NCBI GenBank assembly: GCA_910588495.1
Contig: CAJUPU010000021.1
Span: 1-50,002, forward strand
Source: an uncultured Oscillospiraceae bacterium
GTDB taxonomy: Bacteria; Bacillota; Clostridia; Oscillospirales; Oscillospiraceae
Length of the DNA: 50,002 nucleotides
Direction: 5' to 3'
The position numbers and the translations under genes are program-made. The notes below the pieces were generated by a model. It searched no databases and was not told the origin of the DNA. It saw nothing but the letters and a program-made list of their open reading frames with translations. Positions 41,021 through 49,297 of this stretch are shown here, in pieces (positions within the stretch are counted from its first letter, which is position 1; each line of letters begins with the position of its first letter).

Positions 41021-42547
41021 ATGGAACTGACGCGGTTCTCCCTGGGCGAGTATATCCATCTGCTGGACGGGCTGGGCCAGCTGGCCGCCCCCCTGCCCCA
41101 GGGGCTGGAGCTGGAGCGGAGGGTGGAGCTGGTGTCCTACAGCTCCAAAGAGGCGGTGCCCGGCACCCTGTTTGTCTGCAAGGGGGCCCACTTCAAGCCG
41201 GACTACCTGGCCGACGCCGCCCGCCGGGGGGCCTTTGCCTATGTCAGCCAGGTCCCCTATCCCCAGGTGGACCTGCCCTGCCTCCTGGTCAAGGACATGC
41301 GGCGGGTGCTGGCCCCTCTGGCGGTGAAGTATTACAACGACCCGTCCCAGACGCTGAAGGTGATCGGCATCACCGGCACCAAGGGCAAGTCGTCCACCGC
41401 CTACTACCTGAAGCATATCCTGGACGAGCACCTGGCCCCGAAGGGCCGGACCTGCGGGGTGATTTCCTCCATCGACACCTGGGACGGGGTGGAGCGGTTC
41501 GAGTCCCACCTCACCACCCCCGAGCCCCTGGAGCTGCAAAAGCACTTCGCCAACGCCCTGGCCTCCGGCATGGAGTACCTGGTGATGGAGGTGTCCAGCC
41601 AGGCGCTGAAATACCACCGCACCCTGGGGACCCGGTTCGCCGCCGCCGCCTTTTTGAACATCGGCACCGACCACATCTCCCCCATCGAGCACCCGGACTT
41701 CGAGGACTATTTCGGCTCCAAGCTGAAGATCTTCGCCCAGGCGGCGCTGTCCTGCGTCGATCTGGACTGCGGCCACGCCGCCCGGGTGCTGGACGCCGCC
41801 CAGGGGAGCTGTCCCGTGGTGCTCACCTTCTCCCGGCACGACCCCGCCGCCGCGGTGTACGGCCACGACGTGCGCAAGGTGGGGGACGACATCCTCTTCC
41901 AGGTGGACGCCGCCCAGCTCTCCGGGCAGTACCGGCTGACCATGCCGGGGCTGTTCAACGTGGACAACGCCCTGGCGGCGATCGCCGTCTGCCGGGGGCT
42001 GGATATCCCGCTGGAGGCGGTCCGGGCGGGGCTGGCCAAGGCCCGGGTGCCCGGGCGGATGGAGGTCTATTCCAGCGCCGGCGGCGAGGTCACCGCCATC
42101 GTGGACTACGCCCACAACCGCATGAGCTTTGAGACCCTGTTCCGCTCCGTGGTCCAGGAGTACCCCGGGCGGCGGATCGTCACCGTGTTCGGCTGTCCCG
42201 GCAGGAAGGCCTTCGACCGCCGCCGGGACCTGGGGGAGGTCTCAGGCGCGTATTCCGACCTGGTGGTGCTCACCGAGGAGGACTCCGGCGAGGAGGACAC
42301 CGTGTCCATCTGCACGGAGATCGCCGCCCACGTGGCCTGTCCCCACGAGATCCAGCCCAACCGGGGGGAGGCCATCCGCCGGGCGGTGATGAGCTGCCAG
42401 GTCCCCTCCGTCCTGCTCATCACCGGCAAGGGGGCGGAGACCCGCCAGAAGCGGGGGCTGGAGTATATCGACACGCCGTCGGACGTGGAGTACGTCCAGG
42501 CGTTTTTGCGGGAGTGGGACGCCAAACAAGGGCCGCGCAGCCTGTAG
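41021..42547 (+). CDS. MurE-like Mur ligase with altered substrate motif
   Basis: 508-aa Mur ligase. ATP site GITGTKGKSSTA (residues about 117-128), TTPEPLELQKHF and MEVSSQALKYHR (central domain), and C-terminal VDYAHNRMSFETL. Where mDAP-adding MurE has DNPR, this protein reads LTEEDSGEED, so the third amino acid is probably not meso-diaminopimelate by the usual mode. It follows the D-Asp ligase-like and racemase genes with an AGGAGGT ribosome binding site. A canonical MurE is encoded 0.5 kb downstream, so this is a specialised paralogue. Confidence 0.85.
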   Translation: MELTRFSLGEYIHLLDGLGQLAAPLPQGLELERRVELVSYSSKEAVPGTLFVCKGAHFKPDYLADAARRGAFAYVSQVPYPQVDLPCLLVKDMRRVLAPLAVKYYNDPSQTLKVIGITGTKGKSSTAYYLKHILDEHLAPKGRTCGVISSIDTWDGVERFESHLTTPEPLELQKHFANALASGMEYLVMEVSSQALKYHRTLGTRFAAAAFLNIGTDHISPIEHPDFEDYFGSKLKIFAQAALSCVDLDCGHAARVLDAAQGSCPVVLTFSRHDPAAAVYGHDVRKVGDDILFQVDAAQLSGQYRLTMPGLFNVDNALAAIAVCRGLDIPLEAVRAGLAKARVPGRMEVYSSAGGEVTAIVDYAHNRMSFETLFRSVVQEYPGRRIVTVFGCPGRKAFDRRRDLGEVSGAYSDLVVLTEEDSGEEDTVSICTEIAAHVACPHEIQPNRGEAIRRAVMSCQVPSVLLITGKGAETRQKRGLEYIDTPSDVEYVQAFLREWDAKQGPRSL

Positions 42548-42571
42548 CCGCGCTGCTCACGACGGCTCCGC
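42548..42571 (-). repeat. 24-bp motif shared with 24736-24759
   Basis: Exact inverted copy of the sequence in the blaI-blaR1 gap, here 3 bp overlapping nothing coding and directly after the MurE-like stop. Surrounding sequence (TTGCGG/TTGCGC words) is not shared. Confidence 0.6.
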
Positions 42572-42649
42572 AACCTAAAGTTGCGCTCTATTTGGTGGCC
42601 GCAACCGCCCCTTTTTGATAAGATGGGCCCATCAAAAGGAGGTAATGTC

Positions 42650-43000
42650 ATGGCAACAAATTACGTTGTAGCGATCCCTGTACTGCTCCTCGCCCTCGCG
42701 CTTTGGGCCCTTTTCATCTATGTGGTCGTGCTGATCGTCCGGGCCCTGCGGAAGTACCTACGCTCCAATCAGGAGGGCAAAAGCCCGCCGGAGCAGATCA
42801 AGAGCCTGGGTGAGGCCCTCAAGGCCCGCCGCACCCAGCGGGGCTTCACCCAGGAGTATGTGGCCGAGGCCCTGGGCGTCAGCCGCCAGGCCGTCAGCAA
42901 ATGGGAGAACGGCTCCTCGGAGCCCAGCACCGCCAACCTGATGGCCCTGGCCAAGCTCTACGGCCTGTCGGTGGACGAGCTGCTCCACAGCGCAGAATAA
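42650..43000 (+). CDS. Membrane-tethered XRE-type HTH regulator
   Basis: 116 aa. One N-terminal helix (residues about 5-32, VVAIPVLLLALALWALFIYVV) followed by a short basic linker and a cytosolic XRE domain (LGEALKARRTQRGFTQEYVAEALGVSRQAVSKWENG ... LMALAKLYGLSVDELL). Membrane tethering of an XRE domain at its N-terminus is unusual; most have it after the HTH. AAAAGGAGG precedes the start. Set between two Mur ligase genes with its own terminator. Confidence 0.85.
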   Translation: MATNYVVAIPVLLLALALWALFIYVVVLIVRALRKYLRSNQEGKSPPEQIKSLGEALKARRTQRGFTQEYVAEALGVSRQAVSKWENGSSEPSTANLMALAKLYGLSVDELLHSAE

Positions 43001-43003
43001 GCG

Positions 43004-43042
43004 AAAAAACGTCCCTCTCACCCGGTGAGAGGGACGTTTTTC
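43004..43042 (+). terminator. Terminator of the HTH gene
   Basis: AAAACGTCCCTCTCA/TGAGAGGGACGTTTT stem with a CCCGG loop and T5. Confidence 0.92.
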
Positions 43043-43087
43043 TGCCCGGATTCATAGATTGGGGAAAACTCCATAGGAGGTCTCCCC

Positions 43088-44527
43088 ATGAAGCTGTCCC
43101 AGCTGTTGTCCGCCCTGGGCGGGTCCTGCGCCCAAGATCCCGAGATCCGCCAGCTCACCTGCGACTCCCGGGAGGCGGCCCCCGGCGCCCTGTTCGCCGC
43201 CCTGCCCGGCCACCGCGCCGACGGCCGCGCCCACATCCCCGAGGCCCTGTACCGGGGCGCCGCCGCCGTGGTGTGCGCCCCGCCCCTGCCCCAGGGCGTC
43301 CCCGGCGCCGCCGTGGACGATCCCCGGGCCGCCCTGGCCCTGCTGGCCGCCCAGTTCTACGGCCGCCCCGGGGACGCTCTGTCCCTCATCGCCGTCACCG
43401 GCACCAAGGGCAAGACCACCACCGCCCACATGATCCGGGACATCCTGTCCGCCGCCGGGTACAAGACCGGCATGATCGGCACCCTGGGGGCGTACATCGG
43501 CCGGGAAAAGCTGTCCGACAGCCCCAACACCACCCCCGAGCCCATCGCCCTCCACCGGACCCTGCGGCAGATGGCGGACGCCGGGTGCGCCTATGTGGTG
43601 CTGGAAGCGTCCTCCCAGGCCATGAAGCTCCAGCGCCTGCACGGCCTCACCTTCGACGCCGGAGTGTTCCTGGACCTGTCTCCGGACCACATCGGCCCCG
43701 GCGAGCACGCCGACCTGGAGGAGTACCGCGCCTGCAAAGCCGCCCTCTTCCGCCAGTGCCGCCGGGCGGTGGGCAACATGGACGATCCCGCCTGGCCCAC
43801 CATGGCCGCCCAGCTCCCCAAGGGCGCTCCCGCCTCCACCTTCGGCTTCCACCCGGCGGCGGACGTGCGCGCCCTGGCCATCGAGCCCGACCCCGACCGC
43901 CCCCTGGCCCTCCGCCTCACCGCGGCGGGCGCGCCCCGCTACCACATCCCCCTGCCCGGGCGGTTCAACGGCCTGGACGCCCTGGCCGCCGTGGCCCTCA
44001 GCCGCGAGCTGGGACTCAACGACGGCGCAGTGCGGGCGGGGCTGGCCCACGTGCGCGTGCCGGGCCGGGCCCAGCGCGTCCCCATCCCCGCCCCCTTCGA
44101 GGTGATCGTGGACTACGCCCACAACGGCGCCAGCTTCGACGCCCTGCTGTCCGCCCTGGCGGAGCACCACCCCCGCCGGATCCTCGCCGTGTTCGGCGCG
44201 GGGGGCGACCGCCCCAAGCTGCGCCGCGCCGACATGGCCCGCTCCGCCGCCCGGTGGGCGGACTACGCCGTGGTCACCACCGACAACCCCCGCTCTGAGC
44301 GCCCGGAGGACATCTGCGGCCAGATCTCCGCCGCCCTGGGGGACTTCCCCCACGAGGTGGTCCCCGACCGCCGCGCCGCCATCTTCCGGGCGCTGGAACT
44401 GGCCCGGCCCGGCGATGTGGTGGCTCTGCTGGGCAAGGGCCACGAGGAGCACATCGAGGAGCAGGGCGTCCGGCGGCCCTGGTCGGAGGTGGAGGCGGTC
44501 CAGGCGTATTTCGCCGTGCAACGTTGA
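43088..44527 (+). CDS. murE: UDP-MurNAc-L-Ala-D-Glu:meso-DAP ligase
   Basis: 479-aa cytosolic peptidoglycan enzyme adding the third stem-peptide residue. N-terminal uridine-binding domain (LTCDSREAAPGALFAALPG), ATP site AVTGTKGKTTTAHM (residues about 100-113), carbamylated-Lys region YRACKAALFRQC, and the C-terminal TTDNPRSERPEDI motif that specifies meso-diaminopimelate, with GKGHEEH. AGGAGGTCTCCCC precedes the start. This, not the paralogue at 41021, is the likely housekeeping MurE. Confidence 0.95.
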   Translation: MKLSQLLSALGGSCAQDPEIRQLTCDSREAAPGALFAALPGHRADGRAHIPEALYRGAAAVVCAPPLPQGVPGAAVDDPRAALALLAAQFYGRPGDALSLIAVTGTKGKTTTAHMIRDILSAAGYKTGMIGTLGAYIGREKLSDSPNTTPEPIALHRTLRQMADAGCAYVVLEASSQAMKLQRLHGLTFDAGVFLDLSPDHIGPGEHADLEEYRACKAALFRQCRRAVGNMDDPAWPTMAAQLPKGAPASTFGFHPAADVRALAIEPDPDRPLALRLTAAGAPRYHIPLPGRFNGLDALAAVALSRELGLNDGAVRAGLAHVRVPGRAQRVPIPAPFEVIVDYAHNGASFDALLSALAEHHPRRILAVFGAGGDRPKLRRADMARSAARWADYAVVTTDNPRSERPEDICGQISAALGDFPHEVVPDRRAAIFRALELARPGDVVALLGKGHEEHIEEQGVRRPWSEVEAVQAYFAVQR

Positions 44528-44600
44528 CGCGGTCCCCGTTTTTCCTGCATTATGTTACAGAAAGATCTCCCGTTGCCCCCGGACGGGCAACACCGCCCGG

Positions 44601-44627
44601 TCATCCCTCCCCTTGTGGGAGGGATGA
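44601..44627 (+). promoter_or_regulatory. Perfect hairpin burying the ribosome binding site of the next gene
   Basis: TCATCCCTCCC (44601-44611) pairs fully with GGGAGGGATGA (44617-44627); the latter is the ribosome binding site of the gene at 44631. A second hairpin GTTGCCC/GGGCAAC (44572-44578/44585-44591) lies just upstream. No T-tract, so translational control is more likely than termination. Confidence 0.65.
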
Positions 44628-44630
44628 AAG

Positions 44631-45047
44631 ATGCAACACACAGACAAGTACAAGCTGGATCTCATCGAAAAGGAGGACGCCTTTTCCCCGGACGCGCTGA
44701 ACGAGAACACCCAAAAGGTAGAGGCGGCCCTGATCGCCCACGAGGGGGCGGTGAAAGAGGTGACGGACGGCCTGGACCAGCGGGTGACGGTGCTGGAGGC
44801 GAAAAAGTTCGCGGTGGGCACCTACAAGATCGAAATGGACGAGACGCTGAACATCCAGGTGGGCTTTACGCCCATCGCGCTCTATGTGGGGCAGTCCTGG
44901 AGATTTTTCCCCGTCCACGGGCTGATCCTGCCCGGCGACACCTATATCCCGCCCTTCCTTCAGATCGTGGAGGGGGGCTTCACCACCAACATCGTGGACG
45001 GCCACACGGGCTATCCCGGCACCTATCACTACATCGCCTTCGGCTGA
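44631..45047 (+). CDS. Phage tail-fibre-like orphan protein
   Basis: 138 aa. N-terminal LIEKEDAFSPDALNENTQKVEAAL, then a short coiled coil (VTDGLDQRVTVLEAKKFAVGTYK), then a beta-rich end with VGFTPIALYVGQ and repeated Gly-Tyr words. This layout recalls the tail-fibre/receptor-binding proteins of gut Firmicute prophages (N-terminal attachment segment, trimeric coil, VGFTP beta domain). No other phage gene is nearby, so it is a remnant or a domesticated surface protein; the assignment is tentative. Confidence 0.55.
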   Translation: MQHTDKYKLDLIEKEDAFSPDALNENTQKVEAALIAHEGAVKEVTDGLDQRVTVLEAKKFAVGTYKIEMDETLNIQVGFTPIALYVGQSWRFFPVHGLILPGDTYIPPFLQIVEGGFTTNIVDGHTGYPGTYHYIAFG

Positions 45048-45056
45048 GCGCGAGGA

Positions 45057-45090
45057 AAAGCCCCCCGGGAATTCCCGGGGGGCCTTTTTT
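45057..45090. terminator. Convergent bidirectional terminator
   Basis: AAAAGCCCCCCGGGAA/TTCCCGGGGGGCCTTTTTT palindrome between the tail-fibre-like gene and the SLH-protein gene; it can serve both. Confidence 0.85.
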
Positions 45091-45127
45091 GCTGTGAGAT
45101 CGGGTCTTGCTTTCCCTGCCGCGGAGC

Positions 45128-46873
45128 TCAGTTCATGACGAAGCTGCCGCTGCTCAGGGGGGTGCCAGTGGCCTGACCCACGATCGTGTAGGTGTAGGTG
45201 CCAACCTCAAGCACATTCCCGATAGTGGTGTTAGAGCTCGTACCGCTGACAAAGTTGATCACGAAATACTTGGCTCCGACCACAGACGCGGGCTCCGCCT
45301 CTTGGAACACGGGCACACCATTCTTATAGATGGTGAGCGTAGCGCCAGAAGTCTCGGAGGCAGACCCAACGAACGGGAAGTACAGGAACTCATTCGCATT
45401 GCTCACGCCAGCGGCGGTAGTCTTAGCGTTGGGGCTGTACACCACGTTGTTCGGACCAACACCCTTGATGATGGCGGTCAGAGCGGCATCGGTGGTACCG
45501 GTAGAAACAGTGCCACCCAGATTCGTCACGCCCAGGCCGGGCTTACCAGCCTCAACGGTGACCTCGCCGCCCGGAGTCACGTTCGGGTCGGTGGCCACGT
45601 AGATCTCCACGATGGACTTCACCGCGTTCTGCTCATAGACGATGGTGACGTCGTTGTGAACGCTCTTGTTCAGGTAGTCCAGAATGGCGGACTCCTGGTT
45701 CACGCTCATGCCCAGGCCCACGACCTTGGAGTTCGGGGTCAGGAAGTAGGTCTCGACACCATTCACGGAGATGGAGCGGCGGGAGGCATCGTAGGTGATC
45801 TGGGACTCACCAGCGGTGGTAGCGCCGCCAGCGGGCTCCTCCATGTCGTTGTAGTAGATGGCCTCGGTGGTGGCGGTGTAGGGGTTGCCGAACTTGCTGT
45901 TGACGGAGCCCAGACCGAACGCGGTACCGGTGGCATAAGGCTCGGTCTTGACGTTTGCCCAGTCAGCGGCCTTCAGATCCTTAGCATCGTAGTTGTCGCT
46001 GTTAGCATAATCGTACAGCACGTAAGGCTGATTGACAGCGCCGCTGCTCATCACGTTGCTCACCACGCCGCCGGTCAGCTGGAGGGCGAACAGGTGGCCC
46101 TTATAGCCCTGGCTGTTCTTCACGGCGTTGAACTCGTCCTCATCGTCGAAGGTGACGGTGGTGGGCTCGCCGTTCAGCCAGCCGAACATGGTGCCCTTCT
46201 TGTCCACGCCGTTCCACTGGGCAGCGCCGCCGTTGTAGTAGAACAGGCCGTAGGTGGTGGTGCCCTCGATGCTGCCGGTGACGTACACGTACTCGGCGCG
46301 GCCGTCGTTGTCGGTGTCGGCCCAGTCGATCTCGGAGCTGGCGGCGATGGCCACGTCGCCGGGCAGATCGCTCAGGGTGTAGCACTTGATGTTCTGATCG
46401 TCGGTGCCGTCGTTCACCATGATCTTGGTTTCGCCGTCCATCCACGCGATGCGGGCGGCGCCGCTGTTCACGGAGATGTAGGCCAAGTTCTTGTACAGCT
46501 TGCTGTCGCCAGCCGTACCAGCGGCGCCGTGGTTGAAGTGGCCCACGTACTTGCCGTCATTGGAGGTAGCGGCCGTGCCGGTATCGACGCCGCCCACCTC
46601 GATGGCGGTCATCTTGCCGTCGGCAGTGGCCTCGAACTTGAACAGGTTGCCCTTGATGATGCCGAAGTAGCCATCGGCATCCTGGGCGGTGTACGTACCC
46701 TCAACGTCGGCGTTGACGGAGGCCACGGGAGCCACGTGCAGGTTGCCGCCGGCTGCGGCGATCGTGCCGGTGTAGCTGGCAAAGGCCTTAGCCTTCATGG
46801 TGTCGCCGGCAGCGCCCGCGTTATAGTCGTACACGGGGACCAGCTCCACGGTGTTGGCCGCCTTCTGCATCAC
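45128..46873 (-). pseudogene. C-terminal part of frameshifted SLH-domain surface protein
   Basis: Open frame of 581 codons whose reading continues the 46821-48908 gene in the other phase. It begins in mid-protein (TAGTVMQKAANTVELVPVYDYN) without a ribosome binding site, so it is not an independent gene. The sequence is rich in Thr, Gly, Ala, Asn and Asp with beta-strand pattern (GTYTAQDADGYFGIIKGNLFKFE; STGTTDAALTAIIKGVG), typical of extracellular Ig-like or beta-solenoid regions. No internal stop for 1.7 kb argues for a recent or artefactual frameshift. Confidence 0.75.
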
Positions 46874-48908
46874 AGTACCGGCGGTAGGCGGTGATGTCGG
46901 TGCCGCCAGCGATAGCGCCGCCCATCAGGAACTTGTCGATGTTGATGGTGGCCTCGGTGCCGTCGGCGTACAGCACCTTGGCATAGGTCTTAGCGGTGCC
47001 GTCGGTGTTGGTCTCGCCCTGGTTGAAGGAAGTCCAGATGCTGGTGATGACGCCGTAGTTCACCGTATCAGGCACGTAGTCGATGCCGATCAGGTTGCCC
47101 TTGGTGTCGAAGTACCAGGCGAAGGTGGTGTTGGTCTTGGTGCTCGCAACGTCCAGGAACAGGGTCATCTGGTCGTTGTAGTCCTTGCCGTCCACAGTGT
47201 GCTTGGCCTGGTTCCAGTAGGTCACGGTCTGCTTGCCCAGCACGGGGTCGGTCTTCTGCACCACGGTGATGTGGTTGTTCTTGTCGTTGGCGTAGTTGAC
47301 GCCCTTGTCCTGGAGGCGGTTGGTCTCAAAAGCGGCCTTGTTGGCGGCCTCCACGCTGTTGTTGAACAGGTGGTTCAGGCCGCTGCCGTTGTCGAGACCG
47401 GCATTGGCAGCAGTGGGATCATCCGGGGCCTCACCATCAGTCGCGTCGATGGCCGCGTCGTTCTGGGTGTAGTCGGTCCAGCCCTTGATCAGCACCTTGT
47501 CGCCCTTGGCGTAGGTCCAGTTCTCGCTGGACTTCTCGGCCCGGTGCTCGCTGGTGTTGCGGGTGACGGTGTCGGTGGCAAACGAGCCAGCGGGCACATT
47601 GGCGGGCTCGTAGGCGTCGGTCTTGTCGGACACGCCCACGGCCTGGCCGTCATACACGTCCAGATACAGGTAGGAGGGGACGATCACATGGCCGGCGGGA
47701 TCCAGCACGCGCTCGGTCACGTTGGTGACGGTGGCCAGATAGGTGTCCACCATGGTGCACCAGGGCTCCATCTTGCCCACGAAGGGGCTCTCCACCTTGT
47801 ACCAGAACTTGGTCTCGCGGCCCTGGCCGCCCACGCGGGTGACGGTGTCGATGGCCACGATGTTATACGCGGTGGTGATGGGGCTGTTGCGGTTGACATA
47901 CAGCTTGAAGTTCTCGCTCTTGCTGATGTCCAGGTCGTGGGCCACGTCGCACTCGTGGACGCCGGCGGCGTCATAGCTCACGGTGGGCGCGGGGGTGACG
48001 GTGGCCACCACGTTGTAGCCCTTGGCGTCGGAGTCGGTCACCACGGTGGCGCCGTAGACGGGCAGCCAGGTGGTGGTGTTGTAGCGGGCGTTGCCCTGGC
48101 TGTCCTTCAGGTGGCTGCCGCCCTTGACCCAGTAGTAGCCGGGGGTGCCCCACTCATCGACCTCCCGCCAGCCGGTGGGATCGACGAACAGGCCGAAGGT
48201 CTTTTGGCCCAGGGTGGGGTTCTTCTTGGTCTCGGTGATGCTGATCTTGTCGCTGTACTGCAGAGCGGGGGTGTAGGTCACGGTGGGGACCAGCACCGCG
48301 GTCTGGAACAGCAGATCGGCCACCACGTCGCGGCGGGCGGACATGGTCAGGGTGGTCTCGAAGTTGGCGTTCTTCACGTTGTTGGTGATGCCCAGGTTCT
48401 TGGACAGAGAGGCCACGTTGGTCTGCCAGGAGGGGCCGGTGAACTCGCCGTTCTTGTCATAGCCCACCACGCGCAGGATCATGGCCAGCGCCTGGTAGCC
48501 GGTGACGGAGTCATAGGGGTTGAAGGTGGTGGGGCTGGTGCCCTTGATGTACTGGGCGTTGGCGCAGTAGCCCACGTAGCCCGCGAACCACTCGTCCCGG
48601 GGGACGTCGGTGAAGTTGCCGTAGTCGGCGTAGATCTTCACCTGCTTGCCCTCCACATCGCCGGTGGCGATGCGGTAGATGATGGCAGCCACCTCGGCGC
48701 GGGTGATGGTGTCGCCGGGGCGGAAGCCGCCTTCGTCGCCCTGGAAGACCTTCAGCCCGGTCAGGACCTGCACGGCTTCTTTGAACTCTTCCGTGATGTT
48801 GTCCTTATCCGGGTAGTCCTTATAGTCCACGGCGCCGGCGGACAGCATGAGGCTGAACGCCATGACCATGGCCAGGACCAGGGCGAGAAGCTTCTTCAAG
48901 TTTCTCAT
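46821..48908 (-). CDS. SLH-domain surface (S-layer-like) protein, N-terminal part
   Basis: 695-aa frame. Signal peptide MRNLKKLLALVLAMVMAFSL...AGA (cut near residue 26), then three SLH modules: about 28-82 (EEFKEAVQVLTGLKVFQGD, TITRAEVAAIIYRIATG), 92-152 (FTDVPRDEWFAGYVGYCAN, GYQALAMILRVVGYD) and 158-210 (SKNLGITNNVKN, MSARRDVVADLLFQTAV), which bind cell-wall polymers. The rest is a secreted beta-rich region. The last about 22 residues (YRRYCDAEGGQHRGAG) are out-of-frame. Joined with the following frame the protein would be about 1259 aa. Strong ribosome binding site (AAGGAGGAAA). Codon use is more biased than its neighbours, suggesting high expression. Confidence 0.9.
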   Translation of the reverse strand: MRNLKKLLALVLAMVMAFSLMLSAGAVDYKDYPDKDNITEEFKEAVQVLTGLKVFQGDEGGFRPGDTITRAEVAAIIYRIATGDVEGKQVKIYADYGNFTDVPRDEWFAGYVGYCANAQYIKGTSPTTFNPYDSVTGYQALAMILRVVGYDKNGEFTGPSWQTNVASLSKNLGITNNVKNANFETTLTMSARRDVVADLLFQTAVLVPTVTYTPALQYSDKISITETKKNPTLGQKTFGLFVDPTGWREVDEWGTPGYYWVKGGSHLKDSQGNARYNTTTWLPVYGATVVTDSDAKGYNVVATVTPAPTVSYDAAGVHECDVAHDLDISKSENFKLYVNRNSPITTAYNIVAIDTVTRVGGQGRETKFWYKVESPFVGKMEPWCTMVDTYLATVTNVTERVLDPAGHVIVPSYLYLDVYDGQAVGVSDKTDAYEPANVPAGSFATDTVTRNTSEHRAEKSSENWTYAKGDKVLIKGWTDYTQNDAAIDATDGEAPDDPTAANAGLDNGSGLNHLFNNSVEAANKAAFETNRLQDKGVNYANDKNNHITVVQKTDPVLGKQTVTYWNQAKHTVDGKDYNDQMTLFLDVASTKTNTTFAWYFDTKGNLIGIDYVPDTVNYGVITSIWTSFNQGETNTDGTAKTYAKVLYADGTEATINIDKFLMGGAIAGGTDITAYRRYCDAEGGQHRGAGPRVRL

Positions 48909-49198
48909 TGGATCTGTTTCCTCCTTGTATGTTTTTGCCGATTTTTCGCGACATTTCGGCGGCTTGGATCGGGATGAGCCATCCTCTTTGATTTTCCTTC
49001 TTTATCCTGATATCTCCTGACTTTCCCAATTTTCTCCCCGGTATGCCCAGGATATCTCCCATATCCATCCGATCCAGGGCATTTCTTCCACCCCTGGCCC
49101 GCCCCGCGGTTTTTTTCTCCCCTGGAGTGGCCTTTCCGGCCGATTTTGAGGAAATAAGAGGAAAGGCGCTCCTATCAGCGGGCGGGGGACGATACTCC
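48909..49198 (-). other. Long 5' leader of the SLH protein gene
   Basis: About 290 bp, less GC-rich than the genes around it, without an open frame. It contains GATATCTCC twice (near 49009 and 49051) and a small GGATAT/ATATCC hairpin (49050-49066). The best promoter guess is TTGGGA-17-GATAAA on the minus strand near 49005-49035, which is weak. Long stable leaders are common for S-layer mRNAs. Confidence 0.4.
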
Positions 49199-49227
49199 TT
49201 GACACCGGGCCAAAAATGTACTATTGT
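49199..49227 (+). promoter_or_regulatory. Promoter of the 7TM sensor gene
   Basis: TTGACA, 17-bp spacer, TATTGT, about 70 bp before the ATG at 49298. Confidence 0.7.
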
Positions 49228-49297
49228 TAAGGGTGGTGAAAATTGCCGTGCGCTTTTGACCCGGCAAAAACAGCGGACACGGGCTGGTGAGCAAAAA

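Noticed and set aside
46873..46890. Classical programmed ribosomal frameshift site
   Set aside because: No slippery heptamer, stop-codon pause or downstream pseudoknot is evident around the phase change; a simple one-base insertion explains it better.
46851..48977. 708-codon plus-strand frame opposite the SLH gene
   Set aside because: Low-complexity Val/Gly/His composition and exact antisense position to a protein with clear SLH modules and a signal peptide.
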